NCBI GenBank assembly: GCA_015501585.1
Contig: JADNRY010000041.1
Span: 186,001-250,000, forward strand
Source of the DNA: Rhodocollybia butyracea
Taxonomy: Eukaryota; Basidiomycota; Agaricomycetes; Agaricales; Omphalotaceae
Length of the DNA stretch: 64,000 nucleotides
Direction of reading: 5' to 3'
The notes under the pieces are model-generated. The model saw nothing but the letters and a program-made list of their open reading frames with translations, was not told the origin of the DNA and searched no databases. The translations under genes and the position numbers were made by a program. Shown in pieces: positions 28,984-38,545 of the stretch (position 1 is its first letter; the number at the start of each line of letters is the position of its first letter).

Positions 28984-30566
28984 ATGTCGGGTGCCCAAAA
29001 TGTTTCGCCCCAAGATGTGCTTTTGGTGGGTTTTGGAGCGGTCGGCGCAATTTGTGAGTTCTTAAAGAACTACGTCCACTTAAGTAATACTACTTAATGT
29101 ACTGTATAGATGCATACTCTCTTCATCGATCAGGCAAAATACGACTAACAGTAGTAGCAAGAGGAAACTATGAACTTATACAAGGTGAGAGATGCAGAAT
29201 AAATAGTGGTGGCACCTCTTTAAACATGATTAGAACACGGAATGAACATCAATAGTCAGAGATACGGAGATGTCAAAGGTTGGAAGCCTGATAGAGGTAT
29301 CTCTCAACAACACTTGAAATTTTGAACGTTTTGACGGTGTCTACTGATCAGTGGTGAACTCAGTTTCAAATGCTGCCGATAGACAATATTCGCATGTTTT
29401 TCTGTGTGCCAAGTGTGTCCCTGAAGTCATCAAGAGTTCAAAACTCCTTGAGCCCCTCCTTTCCTCGCCGTATTGCGACCAGTTTGAGCAGCCCACTTAT
29501 GTTTTGCTCCAAAATGGCCTGAACATCGAAGTGGATCTTTACCAGGCTATCAAAGCTTTGGAAAAGCTCGAACCAAGGATTGTTAACACTGGAGTGTATG
29601 TATTTTCTAACCTAATCACTCCGAATGTCGTTGAACATGGTCCAATCGTGGGTATAATTTTTGATGCTTCGAAATAGTGTGAGTATTGACTTGCGCTCCA
29701 GGCGCAACTTGACCTAGGCATCTACCGGGAAAATGACCTTACGACCACGGTAAACTCCCCCGACGAACAAAATTTGCTAGAAGAAATCAAGGATTTGTTT
29801 TATGTATGCTTGTGTTCGTTATCAGAGCTACCAATTCTCCTAATGCCCTTCCAGAAAGTTGACATCAATATATACCCAGAAATTCAACGCAAAAAATTTG
29901 CCAAAAACATGTTAAATATAGCATATTCATCGTTAGCTTGTCTGACAAGGTGAGGGTACTGATCCTGCGCTCTTTCGCGGAAATTAACTATAAATCCAGA
30001 TGTTCCCTTTCTGCTGTATTTCGGCCCCCTCCGACAACCATCCCGTACGAGATTTACTTGGAGCCTGCAAATGCAGAACGCGTCAATCAGTACACTCGTA
30101 AATGGATCAGAGATATCCTCCAAGAATGTCTTTTCGTTGGTGAGTATGAGGATCATCTCTCCAGTTCTATGGGCCACCTAGACATCTGAAACCTACATTC
30201 ATAGGTCATGCGATGGGCTTCCCTGACTCGGAGGACGGACTGCCCTCGAGCTTGATTGAACAGTATCTCAGGAGTACGGAAAAAAATTATAGCAAACCCC
30301 ACATAAATCACAACCCAAGTACTCTGCTAGATGTAGAAAAGGGTGTTCCTATCGAGGTCGAAGTCATCTGGGGGGAAGTTGTGCGCATGGCAAAGGAAAG
30401 GAACGTCGATGTCCCCGTAAGTCTTGAGTAAATGGGTGATATTTCTACTTATTACCTTCCTCTTCTGAAGCGCATTGAAATGGCATATGCGCTTCTAGTG
30501 TTGGTACAAAACCAAAATCTGCGACAGAACACAAATAAACAGACAGCAGACAGAGCTAAGTACTAA
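28984..30566 (+). CDS. Ketopantoate reductase (ApbA/PanE family)
   Basis: NADPH-dependent reductase related to 2-dehydropantoate 2-reductase of the pantothenate/CoA pathway. The start MSGAQNVSPQDVLLVGFGAV at 28984 contains the Rossmann glycine motif GFGAVGA. Later blocks give RLTVVARGNYELIQ, VVNSVSNA, HVFLCAKC, and VLLQNGLNIEVDL, where the QNG asparagine-glycine step is typical of the family. The C-terminal domain includes RKKFAKNMLNIAYSSLACL, whose KxxxN pair fits the usual catalytic lysine and asparagine. It also has NPSTLLDVEKGVPIEVEVIW, typical of the PSML(Q/D)D-(I/V)E region. The final exon, from 30471 (RIEMAYALLVLVQNQNL), ends at 30566. Fungi carry several paralogs of this family, so the exact substrate is unsure. 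Confidence 0.85.
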
Positions 30567-30980
30567 CTAGACTATCTCGGGCGGATAGTATTCTAAGCGG
30601 TGTTCACAAACCAAGAAAGGGAATGGTAACAGGAATGAGAAGGGAGCGAAAGATGGACTCTTACCAGATGTATTGTGAAACGCATTTGAATATCTGTATG
30701 ATGCGCGTCTGTATCTTGGTCTGTATATGACTGACGATACAAAGCGAGATAAGTTGTGTACATTATTCTTCGCATAAATTGCACTCCTATTCCCACATAC
30801 TACATTGATCCTGATACTCGAGATCATGTGAGTTTTTCTTGACAAAGCCTTCTTCATCCATTCCTTCCCCTTGGACATTTGCTGAGATCTATGATTTATG
30901 ACCCAGTACTAGTACTTGTCTGCTCCTGGTTAATAAAATTTAAATATCTGATTAAACAAGAAGAGATTTTGAGGGAATTA

Positions 30981-31530
30981 TCAGAGGGTACTAGTACTGG
31001 ACCACATACCGTCCACATAATCAATACTCAATTGACCATCCAGAACGTCGTGTTCCTTGAGGGCTTTCGCAAAGCACTGGACTCCAGGACTAGCTAAGTG
31101 TTCTTCGAATGCAGCATTATCTGGAAATAGTGGTCAATGATGTGAAGGACGAACAAAGAACGACTCACCGGTATATTCCTCCTGCGTAGTGAATCTCAGT
31201 CAGTAAATGCGTACACAATCCAAAAACCTTGAGGGAAAATACAGCTTACAAAGAGAAAGAAGACTGGCCTCAAGTTCCCCTGCGAGTCAAGCTGACGCAT
31301 GAGGCGGTAAGTGAGCTGTAGACATGTTAGCGTAGAACATTAAAATCATTAGACGCCTCCGGGGCTTACAGTTCCAGGCTCCTCCTCACTGTTTGCGCGT
31401 TTCTGTACAAGCTTGAGAGCCTCTGTAGCGATCGCTTCCTAGCATATAGTTAGTTCCTGGGTGGAAATACCTACAAGTACAAGTGATTGCATACCTTGCC
31501 TTCTTTCACAGGTATCTTTACGATGGCCAT
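30981..31530 (-). CDS. Small ABM-fold (antibiotic biosynthesis monooxygenase-like) protein
   Basis: A small gene with five short exons. The start MAIVKIPVKEGK at 31530-31495 is joined to EAIATEALKLVQKRANSEEE, then LTYRLMRQLDSQGNLRPVFF, then EEYTD, then NAAFEEHLASPGVQCFAKAL. This gives about 100 residues in the ferredoxin-like dimeric barrel pattern of ABM/YgiN proteins: N-terminal strand, long helix, a strand ending in FEEY, and a second helix ending in EHL. All four introns have GT-AG ends and are 45-70 bases. The 3' end is uncertain: reading on from YVDG gives a stop at 30981, while splicing there would add a different tail. Members are often quinol or haem-related oxygenases, or of unknown role; none is assigned here. 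Confidence 0.7.
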
Positions 31531-32793
31531 GATCTTTCCAGAGGGGGTAGTTTTACTGAGAGGCAATGCAAGTCAGGGTCTCGGTTCGGAGTCGTAAGGC
31601 TGTTGGACAACGGATACACACGGGGGAGGATTTACGACAGACATCTGTTGAGCTGTGGGGTATTCTGAACTACTTGACCTTACCTGACTTGTGCTTAAAT
31701 CATTTATAGTGTAACGAGTAAGGCCGCATACGAGAATCGAGATGACCCTTCATCTCGATATTTCAAATATGAAATCACATGCTGCTAGCATTGTTAGCAT
31801 GTTGTTCAGCTAGTACTTATGTTCAATCAGCTCAGTGAAGGGGGCGACCTATCCCACCGGCTTCCAGATGTTGATGCGATCAACGGTCAGCCGGCTAAAG
31901 CGAGGCTTCTCTTGAAAATCAATATCTTTGTCGTGCGCCATCTATATTGTTTTTCGCACGAGAAATAAAATGGGCGCTCATCGGCCTCTTGTCGGCCTCT
32001 CATCAGCCTCTCATCGGAGTCTATTTGGGAGAGTCACCCGCATCTCTGATGCGATCACACCCGGTGATCCGACCAAATGGCAGGCCCGCGAGTCTAGGGG
32101 CGACCGAACGGAACTAGCAAGTCTACCCTTCATCGTTTCTGAGCGGCAGCGATACGCGAAGTTCTTGTTGGAGATATTGATATCACCTGAACAATTGATT
32201 TGCTCGCCGAGGTTTCTCCAGTAAGTAGTTTCGGCTGTTTATTCTCCCTCAGAGTGCACGCCGGTATCATTCCTGGTGTATATTTCGTTGATTAAAGTGT
32301 GTGTGCTTGGCATTATGTAGCAAAAATTACAAGGACCATTTCTATGCTGTTCGATTGTGGACAAAACCCAGTTTGCGATTCTTAGGTAGTTCGCATGAAT
32401 TCTGTGTGGAAATAAGCCCGCACGAGGGATATGAGTGCGCGATCAATCAGTGCGCGCACGCCGAGTAAGTCTGCGATCAAATCACTGCACACGCGCCAAG
32501 TAAGTGTGTGCGCTCCACAACACCACTTCTCCGGTTTTAACCACAACCATCATCACAATTGATACCTCGTACAGCAAAGACCAGTGACCCTAGTAGACAC
32601 TGAGCAGCCAGGTACAGCTACATGGACTTTCTGAGTCAAGGAATTCTTCGAAGATTGACTAGTAGTAGCAGTTAATTATCAAAGGATTACTCAATCAAGA
32701 CAACATTACTTATAGGTCACAAAAAGTAATCATCTAGTTGAAAAAGGCCTAAATAATAATATTGGACATAGTTTAAACTTACTTTTAGCGCGT
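31531..32793. other. Gene-free start of accessory island
   Basis: About 1.2 kb without a supported gene. It includes the promoter side of the ABM-like gene and a 98-codon open frame (31928-32224) of unknown kind with no splice or family support. Phrases such as tcggcctct and gtgcgcgcacgccgagtaag recur locally near 31980-32000 and 32450-32510, suggesting degraded repeats. Confidence 0.35.
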
Positions 32794-33009
32794 TGGGTGG
32801 ATACCTATGCTGTGGGCAAATAGCGAATAGGATAGCAAATAATTAGTCATACATCCATAGTAGGAATGTTATTCCCACCACAGACGCTCAGCGCGTCCAG
32901 CCGCGCGTGGGTGGATACCTATGCTGTGGGCAAATAGCGAATAGGATAGCAAATAATTAGTCATACATCCATAGTAGGAATGTTATTCCCACCACAGACG
33001 CTCAGCGCG
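32794..33009. repeat. Two direct copies of a 102-bp unit
   Basis: Copies at 32794-32895 and 32908-33009 look identical over 102 bases and are separated by 12 bases, a period of 114. Both start TGGGTGGATACC and end CTCAGCGCG, and each is preceded by GCGCG. The identity suggests a recent tandem duplication. No coding function is seen. Confidence 0.9.
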
Positions 33010-33152
33010 GTACCCAGGATCAATCCACGCACCTCCCAGAAAATAATAAAGTGTCCAATAAATCCTTTCTGTCCGCAACCATTATGAGAAAGGTAGCGGG
33101 AGCTATAAGCTTCCACAGTAACACGGAAGATGGGTATCTGTAGACTGTGACC

Positions 33153-33236
33153 AATCTGTGGTACACGGTGATGTTGGCACAAAAAAGAGTCTTGTTTTTT
33201 GTGCCAACATCACATCCATGTACCACCAAGATTCAT
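33153..33236. repeat. Long hairpin / inverted repeat
   Basis: Arms at 33159-33186 and 33195-33225 are near-perfect reverse complements (core gatgttggcacaaaaaa), with a 3-base difference in one arm and an 8-base loop. Weaker pairing extends to about 33153 and 33236. It could be a small foldback element or a head-to-head junction of two element ends. Confidence 0.75.
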
Positions 33237-33816
33237 GCATGGCTCTTTATAAAATGAGACCATACGAGTTTACACTACATACCTACTACCATAGTTGAGC
33301 AAGGGGTTGAAATCCTAGCTTGTTCTCTTGTAATTACTTACAGAACTTGATAAGTATGGCAATATTGATATGTAAGATGATTCACAGCCTGGATACTTCA
33401 ATAGTAGGGACACCTGGACACTCAAAAGGCTCAAGATTTAAGATGCCTAAAGAGAGGGTTGATTTAAACAGCAGCCTTCTAAAACAGGAGATCCGAGCCT
33501 TTTGGAGAGGTATACTAGTAGTACTTAGACTTTCTAATGTATCCAGTGTACTTAGTAGATGAACTACGTATACAATGCAGAGTATAACGACTTATTTATT
33601 GTTCTTCGTCTCTTAACGTTGAGTGGGCGGCTTCATACTAACATCTTATCTTATCTATTGACTGATTTCGTCACGACAATTTCCGTTTTCGGGATCGCTA
33701 TCCAGATGAGTCACCAAGATTTCCTGAAAGTTACGGCAAAAAAAATTCAAAAAAGGAAAATCTTGCGATTTTCTTGGTGGTATCATCTCGGCAATGCCGA
33801 TGACATCCAAACGCTA

Positions 33817-33821
33817 TATGA
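33817..33821. repeat. Target site duplication, left copy (TATGA)
   Basis: TATGA directly before the left LTR; the same five bases follow the right LTR at 37213-37217. This fixes both element ends. Confidence 0.9.
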
Positions 33822-34074
33822 TGTAACGCCTCCGCCTCTCCATAATCACCACTGACCGTATCCGGCGATACGGTCATCCTAGACGCCGCCGATAGACCAA
33901 ATGGTCTATCTTATCATTCTATTTATTATTAATTATATAATAAATCCGTTACTATAAGTATCATATGATTACTTAAGAGTCTAGTTAGTCTTTTACACCG
34001 TCGTACACACAATAGTATCCTATTTGTCGTGTTCACCAGTGTTCTTAAGGACTTTGCCCATAGGGCGCATTATA
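33822..34074 (+). repeat. Left LTR (253 bp)
   Basis: Same length as the right LTR with five differences, all transitions at CpG sites. It contains strong hairpins at 33853-33876, 33891-33910 and 33921-33945. Confidence 0.95.
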
Positions 34075-34242
34075 CTTTTTTGAACATCAAAAAATACTAT
34101 TGTGTGAATAACACAAAGCTATTAGTTTAACAAGCTAAAAACAGTTATACTACCAAGTATAACAATCACTATTCCAACTCGCTTCAACAAGCTATACAAA
34201 TCCGCTCCATTTTTCCTTATCGCTATATCATTTGCTGTCCCC

Positions 34243-36619
34243 ATGACCTCTCGAAATCAATCAGAGAAGTCATATCAGAGTGTGCGCGATCGCGCACATT
34301 CCATTCGTGGTGACGTGTCACCACACTCAATCTATTCAGTCGCATCAGCGACTCATTCCGTACGTGCGTCTGAAGGACGGCACTACAGGCAGGACAAGAG
34401 TCCACCTAATGAACAGTCTATGACTATTCGTAAGAAACGGCGAACCCGAGAGGGTTTAAGTGAGATTTCTTCTGCGCTACGAGATGTAGCGGCATCACTC
34501 GACAAGAGTACGCAAGTACTCAATCGTATTCTCAATATAACTGAGAAATGGGATGCATCTAGCATCCGATCTAATGAAGAAAGATCTTCTTCATTGAGAA
34601 ACAGCAATAGAATCACCCACACCGAGACGGCCTGCCGTCACACCGCCGGTATTGCACAATGCAGCACCATCTGTTCCTACCGAGGCAAACAACTTGGTAC
34701 GCCAATGGCGTGAGACTGTGCCCAAGGCACCATCAGTCCAACAATCACTGTTGGATGAACAGTATTCACAAGGGATGACCAAGTCACCCCGTCATGTTCC
34801 TGTATTCCGACAGGAATACACACCAGTGTCAGTAACTATACCGACACCCATCTACACATCCCGCATGAGACAGAGTCCCAATGTGGAGGCAGCGTCTCTG
34901 ACACTGCGAGGTCCCAGGCCATTACCGGTGACCAAATCTTGCTCACCACAAAGCGCGGTGAACATTAAAAGTGAACCGAAGTTACCTCGTAACTTCAATC
35001 AGGTAGTAGCGATACCACCACAGGAAAGTACAATGTACTTCCCTACTGCAAGGGCGCCAATGGTACCCAATATTATTACACCTCCAGTAGTTGTACCAAA
35101 CACTACTGGAAATCATTCCAGTATGGGACCGCAACACGGTACCCTCCCGGTAGTTCCTACTACCATATCCATTGCCCCGGCGACACAAAGTGTTGCCCCT
35201 CCGGTAGTACACACTACCGTAAGACTGCCCAAATTGCCGCCCAGCAATGCGCCAGAGCCAAGTTCAATGCCAGTACCAACGGTATTGGCCGAGTTGCAAC
35301 CACAGCCGCTTCCATTGGGAGTAGCTAAAGATTGGATGAGTCGCATAGCGATTCAACGCCAACATAACACCAGTCTCCGAGATTTCGGATTTGCGCCATC
35401 TGGGCTTCCCGACCAAATGGTGGGATATAATGTCGACGGAATACCCGTTGATAAATTGACTACTCCCAGAGAAATCTGGGATCGATTTTACATTCCACCC
35501 ACTGAGTCCTTTCCAGGACCAAGCAATAATGCCGGAGCGAAAGCACCTAGCAAAAAATCCCGTGAAGGGGGGAGGAAGCACAAGAGTGCTAAATCCAAAG
35601 GCCGCAAACGCAGGCCATGGTCGGATGAATCATCTGACTCTAGTGATACCGAGTCACATGGTCGGATGAATCATCTGACTCTAGTGATACCGAGTCAAAT
35701 ACTGACTCTTCGTCTGATGCCTCTTGGCTAGACAAATTTGCTACCCGTAAGGGTAAAATTACTCCTAATGAGCGCCGTAAAATACTGCGTTCACTTGCAT
35801 CTAAGATGCGAGAAACAACAGGTGACGACGAACGTCGTTCCCGATGGAAACACAAGGTACACAAAGTGTACCGTAAACAAATTCGAGATAAGGTAGGGAA
35901 TCCTATCCCTCCCATTGAGAGCCGTAAAGCTCTTAAAGTTCCATCTCCAGAGGTCTATGACGGATCTCCGGATGTCGATGTCTTCGAGCGGTGGCTAATG
36001 TCACTTCTCCAATGGATGGTAGTCAACCGCATGTGCGGTGACGATTACGATGCTACATGGACTGCCGTGCTTGGCATGTTTCTAAAGGGCAAAGCCCTTG
36101 GCTGGTATAACGACGAAGTCGCTGGTATACACCGCACTGTCCTTAAGTGGACATTTGAAGGCGCCATCATTGGTGTCTTTGATCGTTGCATCCAAGCAAC
36201 GACCATTCATCAAGCTGCACGGCAGTTTGACCTTATTGAGTATTCACCCGATACGGGTGTGAGGGATTATTATTCCTCACTTACACGATGGGCATCACGG
36301 ATGCTCCAAACACCGGATGATGCAACAATGCGGAAACGGTTCATTGAGGGATTACCCTTCAAAATTATCAGGCAACTCACGAACGAGGGGATCGTTCCGG
36401 AGTATGCCAAATTAGTTAGAAGTGATGGTCAGAGCCGTCACACGCATTGAGGACCACACGGCCCTCACTAAATATTATGTCTCTTCTAGGAATAGAGACA
36501 ATGAACTTGAATCATCAGAACACCCCAATGAGTCGGACACCGAGAACATTAAAAATGTTCTTGAGCCAATCGAGGAGGACACCTCCTTAAGTATCGGAAA
36601 GGATAAACCTTCCGAATGA
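34243..36619 (+). pseudogene. Degraded gag-like polyprotein of LTR element
   Basis: Coding sequence runs in three successive open segments that change frame: 34243 to about 34610 (start MTSRNQSEKSYQSVRDRAHS), then to about 35656, then 35657-36450, with a last shift near 36422 and an end at 36619. The second shift is explained by a 41-base tandem duplication (35616-35656 and 35657-35697). The N-terminal part is Ser/Pro-rich and then basic (KKSREGGRKHKSAKSKGRKR). The segment 35930-36410 resembles a retrotransposon gag core: EVYDGSPDVDVFERWLMSLL, MFLKGKALGWYNDEV, and SSLTRWASRMLQTPDD. No CCHC zinc knuckle is seen. With three frame breaks this copy cannot make the full protein unless frames are recoded. 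Confidence 0.8.
35616..35697. repeat. 41-bp tandem duplication inside gag
   Basis: Two exact 41-base copies in tandem, starting CATGGTCGGATGAATCATCT. As 41 is not a multiple of three, the duplication shifts the gag frame. Confidence 0.95.
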
Positions 36620-36950
36620 TTTATTGGTTTATTCCGACGCCCAGGTAATATGCCTTACCTGGGCATAACTACATATCCTCAGCCCAGATTCTCACTGAGA
36701 ATCCTCATTAAGCAATACTCGGAAACTTCTGAGTCTGCGCGTTGAACATTTGGACATTTCCGAATCAAATCATGCTCTAGTGGTACGCCCCACTATTGTT
36801 TGATTTGGACAAGTCCGAAAATCTGATGCGCCGCATCACTTAATCCCGTACTTGATACGGGATCATTCTATGTTAAACCAAATTAAAAATGGTTTGGATG
36901 GTGATGATGTCATTACCATTTTCGATTCACATCCCTGATGTTAATCTGGT

Positions 36951-36959
36951 GGGGGAGGG
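36951..36959 (+). other. Polypurine tract of LTR element
   Basis: GGGGGAGGG lies immediately before the right LTR, the position where plus-strand DNA synthesis is primed in LTR elements. Confidence 0.75.
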
Positions 36960-37212
36960 TGTAACGCCTCCGCCTCTCCATAATCACCACTGACCGTATC
37001 CGGCGATACGGTCATCCTAGACGCCGCCGATAGACCAAACGGTCTATCTTATCATTCTATTTATTATTAATTATATAATAAATCCGTTACTATAAGTATC
37101 GTACGATTACTTAAGAGTCTAGTTAGTCTTTTACACCGTCGTACACACAATAGTATCCTATTTGTCGTGTTCACCGGTGTTCTTAAGGACTTTGCCCATA
37201 GGGCGCGTTATA
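36960..37212 (+). repeat. Right LTR (253 bp)
   Basis: Matches the left LTR at 248 of 253 positions. It keeps CG where the left copy has TG or CA at all five differing sites. Confidence 0.95.
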
Positions 37213-37217
37213 TATGA
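37213..37217. repeat. Target site duplication, right copy (TATGA)
   Basis: TATGA following the right LTR, matching 33817-33821. Confidence 0.9.
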
Positions 37218-37290
37218 ACACCGGGATCATCTTGCGAGAGCTTCGACAACAGCACAGAGTAATTTTCATTGAGATTGAGAGTGAGGAATT

Positions 37291-37335
37291 CCTTTCTTTC
37301 TTTCTTTCTCTTTTCTCCTCTTTCCTTTTTTGGTT
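37291..37335. repeat. Pyrimidine-rich microsatellite
   Basis: A (CTTT)n-like run followed by mixed C/T sequence just downstream of the LTR element. Simple-sequence DNA with no coding sense. Confidence 0.7.
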
Positions 37336-37546
37336 TTTATTATTTTTGGAATTCTGGCCCACAACATCGCTATCCAGCCTTAACATTTGCCACATGACTG
37401 GCTTGAACTCACATGGATAGGATATTGGAGCTTAGAGAAAGCGTGACCTTAACCCAGGGTCGGCGCTCTAAACGACTAATCCATAGCGGCATTTGAATAT
37501 TTTCTTTCATGTATCTGCATAGAGAGAAGAAATATTGCCCTGTCTA

Positions 37547-38543
37547 TGCTGCTGAATAGTGGACAAAAATCGTTTGCGCGAATTTTACATAATTTGCAAT
37601 ATTTTTGTAGTTTTCTGTGCATGGACCCTCATTCCCGCGCGCACGCCCAAGTTTCAAGGGCGAAATGTACTATGTTTGGTAAGGCCTAGTTTTGACTCAG
37701 TCATACAGCTCGAATTTTGTAGTTTTCTGCGCGCGCACCCTCATTTCCGCACGCGCGCGCAAGTTTTTGTCATCAGATCTACTATATCTGGTAAGGCCCA
37801 GTCTCGACTCAGTCATATGACTGCCTAATTCAGACATGTTTCTCTCGACTTTACCTTCTATTGAATTTGGGCCCTTGCTGATAGTAATGATTTATGAAGC
37901 AGGCAAGGGGGCCAGTATTTATTTACTATTTTGTACATGCATGAGTCTAAGCTATGCCTACTGTCACTGGCACATGCATAAAGAGTTGATAAAGAGAGTT
38001 GTTACACATACTAATGATTTTTAGAATGAATTAAGTGGACAGCAGTTGGGCAGCCTTGCAAGTTGCAAGCTTGCCAATCTGCCACCAATGACACATAAGT
38101 ATGGTACTACTCAGTAAAATACATGGTGTTTCCTCCAATATAGCATCCTCTTTCTGTTCTCCATATCTACTTTGGGAAATATGTAACTAATCAGCCATGA
38201 CTGATCTCGTCACGGCACTCCTTTTGGCCGGTCAAAGCAGTTCGACCTACACTGTGGCTGTGCTCGAACCAACAATCGGGTTTGGGGAGGTTTGGGGTGC
38301 TCACCTAATTTGCACCTAATTATCTGCCAATATAATGTTAAGTATAAGTACATTGAGGGAAGCATGTCCAAGTTAGGCAGCTGTATAACCGAGTCAAGAT
38401 TAGGCCTTACCAAACATAGTAGATCTCGCGCTCGAAAACTTGGGCATGCGTGCGGAAATGAGGGTGCGCGCGCAGAAAACTACAAAAATAGTGCAAATTA
38501 TGTAAAATTCGCGCAAACGATTTTTGTCCACTATTCAGCAGCA
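37547..38543. mobile_element. 997-bp TIR element with TA target duplication
   Basis: Terminal inverted repeats of about 165 bases (37547 to about 37710 and about 38380 to 38543) start TGCTGCTGAATAGTGGACAA and match closely. A TA flanks each end (37545-37546 and 38544-38545), as for Tc1/mariner-type insertions. The left arm contains a second, diverged copy of part of the repeat in direct orientation, with a 112-base period (37603 and 37715). No transposase is visible, so this is a MITE-like or internally deleted element. Open frames inside are shadows of the repeat. Confidence 0.85.
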
Positions 38544-38545
38544 TA

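Larger units (their letters stand above)
33822..37212 (+). mobile_element. Non-autonomous LTR retrotransposon with gag-like region only
   Basis: A complete 3391-base element bounded by two 253-base LTRs and flanked by a 5-base target duplication, the size expected of Ty3/Gypsy-type integration. The LTRs begin TGTAACG and end CGTTATA or CATTATA, a nearly complementary terminus. A purine tract (36951-36959) touches the right LTR. The only coding trace is a broken gag-like reading frame (34243-36619). I find no protease, reverse transcriptase, RNase H or integrase in any frame, so it must rely on another element for movement. This fits the TR-GAG class described in plants. I could not identify a primer binding site after the left LTR. 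The element is saturated with short hairpins (see findings). Confidence 0.93.

Noticed and set aside
30567..30878. 103-codon minus-strand open frame downstream of the ABM-like gene
   Set aside because: Probably 3' UTR or an alternative tail; composition is not protein-like.
33559..33855. 98-codon open frame running into the left LTR
   Set aside because: It crosses the element boundary and has no family signal, so it is a chance frame.
33822..37212. CRISPR-like array as an explanation of the repeated hairpins
   Set aside because: The hairpins differ in sequence from each other and are not a direct repeat with spacers; the region is a eukaryotic LTR element.
37559..38413. Open frames inside the TIR element as possible transposase
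   Set aside because: They follow the repeated arm sequence and show no DDE or helix-turn-helix pattern.
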